Below are positions 7,825 to 17,762 of a stretch of 38,538 nucleotides of DNA, one piece after another. Positions within the stretch are counted from its first letter, which is position 1, and each line of letters starts with the position of its first letter. Under the pieces are notes generated by a model, which ran no database searches, was not told where the DNA came from, and saw only the letters and a list, made by a program, of their open reading frames with translations. Source of the DNA: Syntrophobacterales bacterium (lineage in GTDB: Bacteria; Desulfobacterota; Desulfobaccia; Desulfobaccales; 0-14-0-80-60-11); contig JALNYP010000005.1 of assembly GCA_023229795.1 (NCBI GenBank), positions 1-38,538 on the forward strand, given 5' to 3'. A program made the position numbers and the translations under genes.

Positions 7825-8232
7825 ATGCAAGCCCGCGGCCGCCGCCGGGAGATTTTTTCAACTATTTTATCTAGCTACGGGATTGGCCTGGCTTATTTTT
7901 TCGGCTCTCAGAAGGAACTGGGACCCCGTCTCCTCGCCGAAGAGGAGGTGGCAGGGGCGCCGGACAGCGATCTGGATCTGGGCGTGGTCTTGCTAGAGCA
8001 TCCCCTGGATTATTGGGAAGGACAAAAACTGCGGCAGCGCCTGGAGAAAACCCTGGCCCCGCTTTTTGCCCCGCTCCGCCTCCATCTCCTGTTGCTGGAA
8101 GAAGAAAACGCCCATGTGCAATACGCCGCCATCCGGGGTCTGCCGGTCTATGCCGTCAATCAGGAATTCGCCGCCCAGTATCGCCGCAAAGTGTTGACCC
8201 TCTATGGCGATTGGCACTCCTGGTGGCCCTGA
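7825..8232 (+). CDS. Small MNT-type nucleotidyltransferase
   Basis: The product is 135 residues from ATG 7825. It has the pol-beta-like nucleotidyltransferase signature GS-x(n)-DxD: AYFFGSQKELG (G27, S28) followed by SDLDLGVVLLE (D49, D51). The loop between GS and DxD is longer than usual because of an insert (PRLLAEEEVAGAP). The third carboxylate strand, normally hDhhxL, reads RLHLLLL, with His in place of Asp. The fold assignment is firm; the role is not. Such proteins often act as antitoxins or partners of HEPN proteins, but no HEPN gene lies next to it. The frame is open back to a TTG at 7741, only 15 bases from the shc start; the Met at 7825 fits better because it leaves about 100 bases for divergent promoters. 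It has no strong Shine-Dalgarno. Confidence 0.7.
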   Translation: MQARGRRREIFSTILSSYGIGLAYFFGSQKELGPRLLAEEEVAGAPDSDLDLGVVLLEHPLDYWEGQKLRQRLEKTLAPLFAPLRLHLLLLEEENAHVQYAAIRGLPVYAVNQEFAAQYRRKVLTLYGDWHSWWP

Positions 8233-8517
8233 GATACAGAGCCAATTATAGCCCACAACCCCTTAAAGGACATTACCCCTGCCAGTCTGCGGCCGGTGCG
8301 GTGAAGCGGCCGTCCGCCCTGCCTATCCCGGCGCCCGGCTCCGGGCGATTTAATAAAATGCTTCAAGATGCCGTTATAGCCATCAGAAGGCATCAATTCA
8401 GGCTACGCAACAGTCAAACCGGCGCCTTTCGGCGCTGCAATGAGCCTCCAACGCGGCAAAACCGGGTTCTTTGATCGCGATATGGCAGGAGATTAGACTC
8501 CTGTGCCCTCCTTTGGG

Positions 8518-8546
8518 TTGCTCTTGGCCCTAATCGGTATTATTCT
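8518..8546 (+). promoter_or_regulatory. lon: Possible lon promoter (weak)
   Basis: TTGCTC (8518-8523), 17 bases, TATTCT (8541-8546). Only the first three bases of the -35 and four of six of the -10 match sigma70 consensus, but this is the most plausible pair in the gap and an AT-rich region follows. No CIRCE element or clear sigma32 promoter was seen. Confidence 0.3.
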
Positions 8547-8600
8547 AGTAATAATTAATCTGGCAGGATATTCGGATTGACCGTGAGGGGAAATTTTGCT

Positions 8601-8687
8601 ATGGGAGAGGCATTGAAGCGCATGACCACCCTCCAACCCAGCCTCCCGACCCGGCGGTCAGCCGGCCGCCTGCCTATATCAACTTAG
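8601..8687 (+). CDS. Possible 28-residue leader peptide upstream of lon
   Basis: ATG at 8601 is preceded by GAGGGG at a spacing of about 11 and the frame ends with TAG at 8685-8687, 26 bases before lon. The peptide MGEALKRMTTLQPSLPTRR.. has no recognisable motif. It may be chance; the ribosome binding site and position just before lon are the only support. Confidence 0.2.
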   Translation: MGEALKRMTTLQPSLPTRRSAGRLPIST

Positions 8688-8713
8688 ACATATCTCTTTA
8701 GGAGAGAGTTAGT

Positions 8714-11134
<2,421 letters not shown>

Positions 11135-11145
11135 GGCGAAACAGG

Positions 11146-11169
11146 AGGGGCGGTTTGCGAACCGCCCCT
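11146..11169. repeat. Perfect palindrome after lon (REP-like)
   Basis: AGGGGCGGTT-TGCG-AACCGCCCCT: two perfect 10-bp arms with a 4-base loop, starting 12 bases after the lon stop. No T-run follows. It is related in sequence to the palindromes at 5662-5688 and 30095-30154. Confidence 0.75.
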
Positions 11170-11202
11170 GCCGACCCTGGAGGCCAAATTAGAAAACCGC
11201 CT

Positions 11203-12933
11203 ATGCTGACCACCCAATACCTGCTGGAAGCCTTTCGGGAAGAGGGCATTTCCCATGTGTTCCTGGTGCCCGGGGGGCTTATCGATCCTTTCCTGCCGGC
11301 CCTGGCCGACTGCTCCGGCCTCACCCCCATCGTGGCCGGCCATGAAGGCGGCGCCGCCTGCATGGCGGACGGCTACGCCCGGGCGGGCGGCCGCTTCGGA
11401 GTCTGTTTCGCCATCGGCGGGCCCGGCGTCACCAACATGGTGACCGCGGTAGCCGCGGCCCGGACCGATTTCTCCCCGATTATGGTCATTTCGGGACAGG
11501 TGCCCACCGATTGGGAGGGGCGGGGAGGCTTTCAGGATTCCAGCCCTGCGGCTCTGAACGACGTCGGGGTTTTTCAACCCATCACCATTTCCTCCCTGAT
11601 GGTTTCGAACCTCCACCTGGTACACCATCACCTGCGGGCCTCGTTGACCAAGATGTTGGCGGGAGCCAGGGGGCCGGTGCACATCAGCCTGCCCACCGAT
11701 ATTCAGCGGCAGGAGGTCCAGGCCCCCTGGGTCAAACTGGACGACAGCCTCTATGCCCCCCGGTTTGTGGACCGGCATGGGGTTGAGCGCTTGTGGCGGG
11801 TTCTGGCGCCTTCCGACGGGTCAACCGCGCCGGTGCGCATCGTGGCCCTGGCCGGAGCCGGAGTGGAGAAGTCCGGGGGTACCTGTGACCTGGTGGCCTT
11901 TGCTGAGCGCTTTGAAATCCCCGTAGCCACCACCCTGCGGGCCAAAGGGGTGTTTCCGGAGGACCACCGCCTTTCTCTGGGCATCTTCGGCTATGCCGGC
12001 CACCGCCAGGCCATTGACACTATCTTGTCCGATGACGTGGAAGTGCTTCTGGTGTTGGGTTCGGGTCTGAGCCAGCGGGATACCCTGTTTTGGGACCGTC
12101 GGATGCTGCCCAGCCGGGCCCTGGTCCAGGTGGATATCGATCTGCAGGTGATCGGGCGCACCTGGCCGGTCCAGGTGCCCATCGTGGGTGATTGCGCTCG
12201 GGTGCTCCAGGTCGTGACGTCGTATGAATATTCGCTTACCCAGGCCCTGGAAAGCTCTAACGCCCAGCGCCGCGCCTGGCTGGAGCGCATCCGGGGCGCA
12301 GGGCCGCGTTATTATGAGGCGGAAAATGCCCTCAGCGACGCAGTGCCCCTGCACCCGGCCCGGGTGATCACCGAGTTGCGCCGCGCCGCGCCCCGGGATA
12401 CGGTTCTGGTGGTGGACTCCGGCGCCCACCGGGCCTTCTGCGGCCATTATTGGGAGGCCTATGAGCCCCGGAGCTACATCTCGGCCACCAACCTGGGCCC
12501 CATGGGCTGGGCCATCCCCGCGGGGATCGGCGCCAAGGCGGCCCGGCCGGAAAAACCCCTGGTGGTGGTCACCGGCGACGGCTGTATGCTGATGCATGGC
12601 ATGGAAATCCAGACCGCGGCCCGCTACGGTATCGCCGCGATCTTTGTGGTGATCAACAACGGCGCCCTGGGCAACGTCTGGCTAAGGGCTGTCCAGGAAG
12701 GCCCCGGCCCCGCAGCCCTCACCGAGATCCCGGTGCACGACTGGGCCGGGTTGGCCCGCTCCCTGGGGCTGGCCGCGGCCACCGTGCATCAACCCGAGGA
12801 ACTGGCTACCGCTTTTCAGCAGGCCCTGGAGGCCAAAGCCCCGTACCTCATCGACGTGCGTTGCGACCGGGCCTTCCCGACACCGGTGACGCCGTTCAGC
12901 CGGGCCAAGCAAGAGTGGGTGGATGATGATTGA
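11203..12933 (+). CDS. Thiamine-diphosphate-dependent enzyme, acetolactate-synthase-like
   Basis: The 576-residue product has all three ThDP modules: the PYR domain with catalytic Glu48 (IVAGHEGGAACMADGYARAGG), a central Rossmann-like domain (VRIVALAGAGVEKSGGTCDLVAFAERFEIPVATT), and the PP domain with the GDG..NN Mg-ThDP motif (VTGDGCMLMHGMEIQ from about 458 to VINNGALGN about 486). This groups it with acetolactate synthase, benzoylformate or indolepyruvate decarboxylase and related lyases. No biosynthetic ilv genes or small subunit are nearby, so it is probably not the housekeeping IlvB; the substrate is unknown. The start is ATG 11203; a longer frame back to 11155 crosses the palindrome. 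GGAGG at 11178-11182 is rather far from this ATG. It is followed 71 bases later by a CMD-family gene, a likely operon partner. Confidence 0.8.
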   Translation: MLTTQYLLEAFREEGISHVFLVPGGLIDPFLPALADCSGLTPIVAGHEGGAACMADGYARAGGRFGVCFAIGGPGVTNMVTAVAAARTDFSPIMVISGQVPTDWEGRGGFQDSSPAALNDVGVFQPITISSLMVSNLHLVHHHLRASLTKMLAGARGPVHISLPTDIQRQEVQAPWVKLDDSLYAPRFVDRHGVERLWRVLAPSDGSTAPVRIVALAGAGVEKSGGTCDLVAFAERFEIPVATTLRAKGVFPEDHRLSLGIFGYAGHRQAIDTILSDDVEVLLVLGSGLSQRDTLFWDRRMLPSRALVQVDIDLQVIGRTWPVQVPIVGDCARVLQVVTSYEYSLTQALESSNAQRRAWLERIRGAGPRYYEAENALSDAVPLHPARVITELRRAAPRDTVLVVDSGAHRAFCGHYWEAYEPRSYISATNLGPMGWAIPAGIGAKAARPEKPLVVVTGDGCMLMHGMEIQTAARYGIAAIFVVINNGALGNVWLRAVQEGPGPAALTEIPVHDWAGLARSLGLAAATVHQPEELATAFQQALEAKAPYLIDVRCDRAFPTPVTPFSRAKQEWVDDD

Positions 12934-13004
12934 GCCGAAGCTTGAGGGCAGGGCAGGGGGAAGTTCCTGGCTCCCGTCCTCAGGATTTCGCCTAAGGAGT
13001 TCCA

Positions 13005-13547
13005 TTGGCAAGCCTGCCTGACCCCACCGGGGCGCTGTCTCCCGAGGCTCAAGCCCTTTATGATGAGTTGGTGAGCAAGCGGGGCCGGATTGACGGCATG
13101 TACCGCAGTCTGCTCAACCACCCGGAACTGGCCCGCCGGGTCAGCGACCTGGGGACCTTCTTGCGGTTCGGCGCGGGGTCTTTGCCCGATGCGGTGCGGG
13201 AGTTGGTCATCCTCTGGCTGGCCCGGAAGGTGGGGGCCGCATATGAGTGGGTTAAACACGAGCCCCAGGCTCGCAGCGCGGGCCTGTCCGAAGCGGTCAT
13301 CGCGGCACTGCAGGCCGGACAGGAACCCGCCGGCTTGAACGAGGTCCAGCAAGCCGCCCTGGAGGCGGCCCGCGGCGCCCTGGAACTCAAGTCCATCCCC
13401 CGTGACCTCCAGGAGTCCCTGGCCGGCCACATCGGCCTTTCGGGTGTCATTGAACTGGTGGTGCTGGTGGGCTTCTACCGCATGATCGCCGGCATTATCT
13501 TCACCTTTGAGGTGCCGCTGCCGGAAGGTGCGATCGCGCCTTTTTGA
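13005..13547 (+). CDS. Carboxymuconolactone decarboxylase / AhpD-like protein
   Basis: The 180-residue all-helical protein resembles the CMD family: ELARRVSDLGTFLRFGAGSLPDAVRELVILWLARKVGAAYEWVKHEPQARSAGLSEAVIAALQAGQ contains the 'R(E)LviLxvAxxxxxxYEWxxHxxxAxxaGls' pattern seen in CMD proteins, with W and H present (YEWVKHE). The redox CxxC of true AhpD is absent, so peroxidase-type activity is unlikely. It starts with TTG at 13005, backed by AAGGAG five bases upstream. It sits directly after the ThDP enzyme, and similar pairs suggest a small catabolic step, but no substrate can be named. Confidence 0.75.
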   Translation: MASLPDPTGALSPEAQALYDELVSKRGRIDGMYRSLLNHPELARRVSDLGTFLRFGAGSLPDAVRELVILWLARKVGAAYEWVKHEPQARSAGLSEAVIAALQAGQEPAGLNEVQQAALEAARGALELKSIPRDLQESLAGHIGLSGVIELVVLVGFYRMIAGIIFTFEVPLPEGAIAPF

Positions 13548-13626
13548 AGGACGTCGCCACCTGGGGGGATGATTGTTGGCCGGCGGCACTTGATTGATCA
13601 CCAGTGCTTCTTTTCTTCTGATAATT

Positions 13627-13632
13627 TATAAT
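13627..13632 (+). promoter_or_regulatory. Possible -10 element for the CorC-like pair
   Basis: An exact TATAAT in a locally AT-rich patch about 77 bases before the GTG at 13709. No good -35 is seen 16-18 bases upstream, so confidence is low. Confidence 0.25.
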
Positions 13633-13708
13633 GAGTCCGCCAGTCCGGCCCGCCTGAAGTTGGCGTACCTCCGCGCTGGCGACCAAACTGCGGCGTCCCG
13701 CTAACGAA

Positions 13709-14977
13709 GTGGATTCCATCTTCTCAAATCCCTATCTGCTCCGCTACCTGGCCCTGGCAGGGCTGGTGCTCATCTGCGTCTTTTTCGCCACTATTGAAAC
13801 ATCCCTTTTTGCCCTGACCCCGTTGGACCGCTTGCGGCTCCAAGAACGGAACCGGTCCCGGGGCGAGTTGGTGGAGAGCATCCTGGCCCGTCCCCGACGC
13901 CTGCTGGTTACCGTCACCGTCGGGGTGGAGACCGTGTCCATTCTTTTCTCCGTTCTGGCCACGTCCCTGGCCATTTCTCTTTGGGGCCATCGGGGAGAAT
14001 GGTTGGTGGTTCTGGCCTTTGTGCCTGTTTTTCAACTTCTGGGGGAGATCATCCCTAAATCACTGGCTCTGGCTTACCCCACCCGGGTTTCGTGTTGGGT
14101 GGCCCCTCTGGTGGGTCCGGCCATTTTCGTGCTGACTCCCATCCGCGTGGTGGCCATGCAGATCAGCCGGGGGCTGCTGGCCATGCTGGGTTTTCGCCCG
14201 GAACTGCCCGTGCCCAAGGTCCAGCAGGAAGATTTCGTCCGCATGGTGGAGGAGAGCCACCGTGGGGGTGTCATCGCGGAGATGGAGCGGGACTTTATTC
14301 AGAATCTCCTCAACTTCGGGGAACTCCGGGTGGGACAGATCATGGTGCCCCGGCCTAATATGTTCACCCTTGCCGTTGATCTCCCTTTTCCCGAGATCAT
14401 CAAGGCCATTAAACGCTCCCGGTTCTCCCGGGTCCCCATTTACGAAGAGAGCCACGACCACATCCTTGGGGTGCTCCACGCCAGGGACATCCTGGAGCTC
14501 TGTCCCCAGGGACCTTGCGAGGCAGAGCTGCCCCGAAATCTGTTGCGGCCGGCCTATTATGTCCCGGAAAACAAGAAGGCCTTTGACCTGCTGACCGAAC
14601 TCCAGGCCCAACATCAGCGTCTGGCCCTGGTGGTGGATGAATACGGCACCCTGGTGGGGCTGGCCTCGGTGGAGGACCTTCTCGAAGAACTCTGCGGCGA
14701 GATTCCCCAGGAGTTCACGGAAGAAGAAAAAACCCTGGAGGAGGTGTCTCCGGGGGTCTGGCGCGTCAAGGGGACCATGTTCCTGGTGGATGTTAACGAG
14801 GCGTTGGGTTTAAACCTGCCCGCCGAAGAATTCGACACCGTCGGCGGCTTGGTTTTGAACCTCTTCGGTTCGCTGCCCCGGGAAGGGCGCACCATTGCTT
14901 ATGACCACCTCATCTTTCGAGTGCTCCGCATGAAAGGCACCCGCATCCTCGAGGTAGAGGTGCGCCGCACTCCATGA
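13709..14977 (+). CDS. CorC/HlyC (CNNM-type) transporter, DUF21-CBS-CorC_HlyC, first copy
   Basis: The 422-residue membrane protein has an N-terminal DUF21 region with about four membrane spans (LRYLALAGLVLICVFFATIETSLFAL to about residue 165, including FQLLGEIIPKSLALAYP, the family's GE(I/V)xPK motif). A CBS pair follows (about 205-330: VGQIMVPRPNMFTLAV, then LALVVDEYGTLVGLASVEDLLEELCGEI), and a C-terminal CorC_HlyC domain (about 345-420: GVWRVKGTMFLVDVNEALGLNLPAEEFDTVGGLVL). The family handles Mg2+/Co2+ homeostasis and resistance. The start is GTG 13709, with a weak AACGAA upstream. It overlaps the next gene by ATGA (14974-14977), so the two are co-translated. Confidence 0.88.
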   Translation: MDSIFSNPYLLRYLALAGLVLICVFFATIETSLFALTPLDRLRLQERNRSRGELVESILARPRRLLVTVTVGVETVSILFSVLATSLAISLWGHRGEWLVVLAFVPVFQLLGEIIPKSLALAYPTRVSCWVAPLVGPAIFVLTPIRVVAMQISRGLLAMLGFRPELPVPKVQQEDFVRMVEESHRGGVIAEMERDFIQNLLNFGELRVGQIMVPRPNMFTLAVDLPFPEIIKAIKRSRFSRVPIYEESHDHILGVLHARDILELCPQGPCEAELPRNLLRPAYYVPENKKAFDLLTELQAQHQRLALVVDEYGTLVGLASVEDLLEELCGEIPQEFTEEEKTLEEVSPGVWRVKGTMFLVDVNEALGLNLPAEEFDTVGGLVLNLFGSLPREGRTIAYDHLIFRVLRMKGTRILEVEVRRTP

Positions 14978-16218
14978 AATACGGGTTCCTCATATTCTTT
15001 ATCCCGCTGCTGCTGATGGAAGGATTCTTCGCGGCCTCGGAGCTCGCCTTGATCTCGGCCAACCGCCGCCGCCTGCGCCACCGCGCCGAAGAGGGCTACC
15101 GGGGCGCCAAGCTGGCCTTGAAATTGCTCGCCCGGCCGGAATATATGATGGCTACCACCCTGCTGGGCGCTTACATGCTGGGGGCCGTAAACAGTATTCT
15201 GGTCACCGCCTTTCTCCTGGATCTCCTGGGTTCCCGCGGCGAAATTCTCGCCTTGATCATACTGCCGCCCGTAATCCTTATTTTTGGAGAAATCATTCCC
15301 AAATCCATCGGCCGCCAGCAGGCCAACCTGCTGGCCGAACGCCTGGCGCCGGCGCTCTGGACCGCTTCCTGGGTCATCTATCCCATCACCATCATATTTG
15401 CCTCCTTAAGCCGCGTAATCCTCTATATCACCGGAGCCCGCAAAACCGGCCACCTGCCCTTTATAACCCGGGAGGACCTGCGCCTGGTGGTGGCTAAGAG
15501 CGGCCCGGAAGTGGACCTGGAGAGGAAGGAGCGCCTTTTTATCCACCGCATCCTGCAGTTTTCCCTGCGCACCGTCAAGGAAGTGATGGTGCCGCTGATC
15601 CGGGTGGTGGCCATCCCCGACACCCTGACCGTGGGCCAGGCCCTGGAAGAGTTTCGCAACTCCCGCTTCTCCCGGTTGCCGGTCTATCACCGCCGCATCG
15701 ACAACCTCATCGGCGTGGTCCATGACTTCGACCTCCTGGGAGAGGGAGGTCAGGACCGTGCCATCCGCACCTTTATGCGCCCCGTCAACTATGTGCCGGA
15801 ACTCAAGAAGATCGACCGTCTGCTGGCCGAGATGCAGCGCCAGGGGACGCACCTGGCGGTGGTGGTGGATGAATACGGCGGCGCGGTAGGCATCGTCACC
15901 ATCGAGGACCTTTTGGAAGAGATCGTCGGGGAAATCACCGATGAATTCGATCAAGAGGTGGCCCCTTACAAGAAGCTGGGGGAGGGTCATTATTTGATCA
16001 GCGCCCGCACCGAGATCAAGGTCTTAAACGAGGTTCTGCACCTGGACCTGCCCCCGGGGGATTATGAAACCCTGGCGGGGTTTCTCATCTCCCAGTTGGG
16101 GGAGTTGCCCCGGGCCGGAGAGCATCTGCAATACCGTAATCTCAAGTTTACCGTGCGCCAGGCCGAGGCCCGGGCCGTGAAGGAGGTGGAACTCTTTGTC
16201 GACGGAACCGCGGAGTGA
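14974..16218 (+). CDS. CorC/HlyC (CNNM-type) transporter, second copy
   Basis: The 414-residue paralogue of the preceding gene has the same domain order: DUF21 with about four spans (FFAASELALISANRRRLRHRAEEG, IFGEIIPKSIGRQQANLLAERL), CBS pair (KEVMVPLIRVVAIPDTLTV; LAVVVDEYGGAVGIVTIEDLLEEIVGEITDEFD), and a CorC_HlyC end (YLISARTEIKVLNEVLHLDLPPGDYETLAGFL). The SELALISANRxR motif is better conserved here than in the first copy (ETSLFALTPLDR). The two may form a heterodimer; CNNM/CorC proteins are dimeric. Start ATG overlaps the previous stop. About 310 bases of AT-richer sequence without a gene follow. Confidence 0.9.
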   Translation: MKYGFLIFFIPLLLMEGFFAASELALISANRRRLRHRAEEGYRGAKLALKLLARPEYMMATTLLGAYMLGAVNSILVTAFLLDLLGSRGEILALIILPPVILIFGEIIPKSIGRQQANLLAERLAPALWTASWVIYPITIIFASLSRVILYITGARKTGHLPFITREDLRLVVAKSGPEVDLERKERLFIHRILQFSLRTVKEVMVPLIRVVAIPDTLTVGQALEEFRNSRFSRLPVYHRRIDNLIGVVHDFDLLGEGGQDRAIRTFMRPVNYVPELKKIDRLLAEMQRQGTHLAVVVDEYGGAVGIVTIEDLLEEIVGEITDEFDQEVAPYKKLGEGHYLISARTEIKVLNEVLHLDLPPGDYETLAGFLISQLGELPRAGEHLQYRNLKFTVRQAEARAVKEVELFVDGTAE

Positions 16219-16530
16219 GCGCCGACACCTTCCCCACCAGTCCCAAATCCCTTTCCTTCTGATCAGCAGATCAAATCTGGAATTTTTCGTACTGAGGTGA
16301 TAATTGCCGAAGCTGGCAAGTGATCTTCTATTAAGGGTTTTCCGTCCGACGCAAAAAAACCTCGGGTTTGTCTGACCTAAACAAACTTCATTCTTTTACT
16401 TCTCAGGAACTCAGTTTTGTGGCATAGATTAGTGTCATAATGGCTTCAATGCGAACTACGTTCACCGACATCAAGAGAGTAGCCTCCTCGCTTTAACAAT
16501 GTTTGGAAGTCCGAAGGGGATTAACTATTT
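16219..16530. other. 312-base gap, AT-richer, no gene seen
   Basis: Composition changes from GC-rich to near 45% GC within this gap, which marks the left border of the HNH-gene insert. I see no clear promoter, repeat or terminator. A short AAGGGG about 8 bases before 16531 serves as the Shine-Dalgarno of the next gene. Confidence 0.5.
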
Positions 16531-17514
16531 ATGAGAGCCAAAAAGCCAAGAGATCCGATCCCATCTGAAATGGCGGCAAGGATTCTTTTCATGTCTGACA
16601 GAACCTGTTGTGTCTGCCGCATCCAAGGAAAGCCTGTCCAGATTCATCATCTCGATGACAACCCAAAACATAATGCAATAAGAAACCTTGCCATATTATG
16701 TCTCGATTGTCACAATGAGACTCAGATTCGGGGGGGATTCGCTCGTAAACTGAACGCCGATCAGATAGTTTTATATAGGGATGATTGGCATAGGATGGTT
16801 GCCACCAGGAGGACGGAGTTTCAAGCAATTGAAGCAGCTTCTAATTCTACGGATAATGATTGGCTGGATACTGTCACTAGCTTAGCTGAAATCTATCGGG
16901 AAAATCAGGAGTACGAATTACTTGCTATGCATTATGACGCTATTGGAAATAATGAATTAAGAGACAAGTACATCGAGATTGCCATTACGAATGATCCATC
17001 AGATAACACTATCTGCTTTCTTAGAGGGCTTCAAGGGAAACCAGAACTTATTCCCGATGAAGTTATTAAAAGAGAATTAGCAGGATATACAAAACAAAGA
17101 AATTGGACTCAACGGGCTCGACTTTATAATACGTTAGGTGAAAATATTAAAGCTGCAAAGGATTACATTGACGGTACAAGGCATTCTTTAGCCAAGGGAA
17201 ATATTTTTTCAGCAGCTTTTTATCTTAGAGAATTGGTTGAAGAGGGTCTAATTGAAGAACTTTTCATCGAAGCTTTTAGACAAGCCAAGGCAGAAAATGA
17301 TTTATGGTGGCAGGTGCGCGCACTTCAGGAGTTAGGATGGGAAAGGGAACTAAAGGAATTAATTCTGGAAAATGAAGAAGAAATTGAGAAGTCCGATGAT
17401 TCTCTTCTTCTTCAAGAGCTATCACGTGCAAAAGGGGACACAAAAAAGACTGCAGAACTTATAAAGAACATGGCTCTTCAAGAACGCTCCTTTAAAGGAA
17501 CCGATAAACTTTAG
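16531..17514 (+). CDS. HNH-domain protein with long helical C-terminus
   Basis: The 327-residue protein starts at ATG 16531 after AAGGGG. The N-terminus holds an HNH nuclease fold: C26/C27-VC29 and C57-LD-C60 form the zinc knuckles, and IHHLDDNPKHNAIRNLAILCLDCH supplies HH (39-40), N52 and H61. From about 105 to 320 it is all helical, with TPR-like alternation (SLAEIYRENQEYELLAMHYDAIGNNELRDKYIEIA, RNWTQRARLYNTLGENIKAAKDYID, NIFSAAFYLRELVEEG, DLWWQVRALQELGWERELKELI). The codon use is AT-rich, unlike flanking genes, and repeats surround it, so horizontal gain is likely. HNH proteins with accessory helical domains occur in restriction or defence settings, but there is no partner gene here; the role is unknown. 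Confidence 0.7.
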   Translation: MRAKKPRDPIPSEMAARILFMSDRTCCVCRIQGKPVQIHHLDDNPKHNAIRNLAILCLDCHNETQIRGGFARKLNADQIVLYRDDWHRMVATRRTEFQAIEAASNSTDNDWLDTVTSLAEIYRENQEYELLAMHYDAIGNNELRDKYIEIAITNDPSDNTICFLRGLQGKPELIPDEVIKRELAGYTKQRNWTQRARLYNTLGENIKAAKDYIDGTRHSLAKGNIFSAAFYLRELVEEGLIEELFIEAFRQAKAENDLWWQVRALQELGWERELKELILENEEEIEKSDDSLLLQELSRAKGDTKKTAELIKNMALQERSFKGTDKL

Positions 17515-17520
17515 ATAGTA

Positions 17521-17552
17521 GCCCGTAGGGCGGGAAAGCGTAGCGCATCCAA
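17521..17552. repeat. Dispersed repeat remnant (CCGTAGGGCGGG...GCGCATCC type)
   Basis: The sequence CCCGTAGGGCGGGAAAGCG followed by TAGCGCATCC looks like a copy of the widespread 'GTAGGGCGGxxxAGCGxAGCGxxxTCC' intergenic repeat of proteobacteria. Here the second arm is degenerate. It is at the right flank of the HNH gene. Confidence 0.4.
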
Positions 17553-17713
17553 CGTTTAGCATTATTCCATCTATAGACTTCGAATGCTTTTCAACTTGTC
17601 CCCAACCTCGGCTTGGGAATGAGAATAAATCAAACAGCGGCTATCTACTATATATTTGGAATTCAGCCAAAGATGAATTATAATCGATATGGCGTTAATA
17701 TCATTCCATTAAT

Positions 17714-17752
17714 CCCCTCTCCCCCGTTGGGGAAGAGGGATAGGTGAGGGGG
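17714..17752. repeat. CCCCTCTCCC...GGTGAGGGG intergenic repeat
   Basis: CCCCTCTCCCCC-GTT-GGGGAAGAGGG then ATAGGTGAGGGGG: a hairpin-forming repeat of a type seen in many bacterial genomes. Its end supplies the GAGGGG purine tract that seems to be the ribosome binding site of larC, 11 bases downstream. A related degenerate copy lies at 27792-27850. Confidence 0.6.
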
Positions 17753-17762
17753 AAATAACTTT

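Larger units (their letters stand above)
8233..8713. other. 481-base gap before lon with possible structured leader
   Basis: No convincing gene. Visible elements are a GC hairpin GGCGCC-TTTC-GGCGCT (about 8423-8438), a second hairpin CAGGAG-ATTAGA-CTCCTG (about 8487-8504), an AT-rich stretch (8536-8565), and a 28-codon ORF at 8601-8687. The first part (CAAACC-hairpin-GCAATGAGCCTCC) faintly recalls the c-di-GMP-I riboswitch layout, but the GAAA tetraloop and the rest of the core do not match, so I do not call a riboswitch. Confidence 0.5.

Noticed and set aside
8401..8510. c-di-GMP-I (GEMM) riboswitch before lon
   Set aside because: Only the CAAACC-hairpin-GCAA part resembles it; the GAAA loop, GACGCAAAGCC core and second stem do not match.
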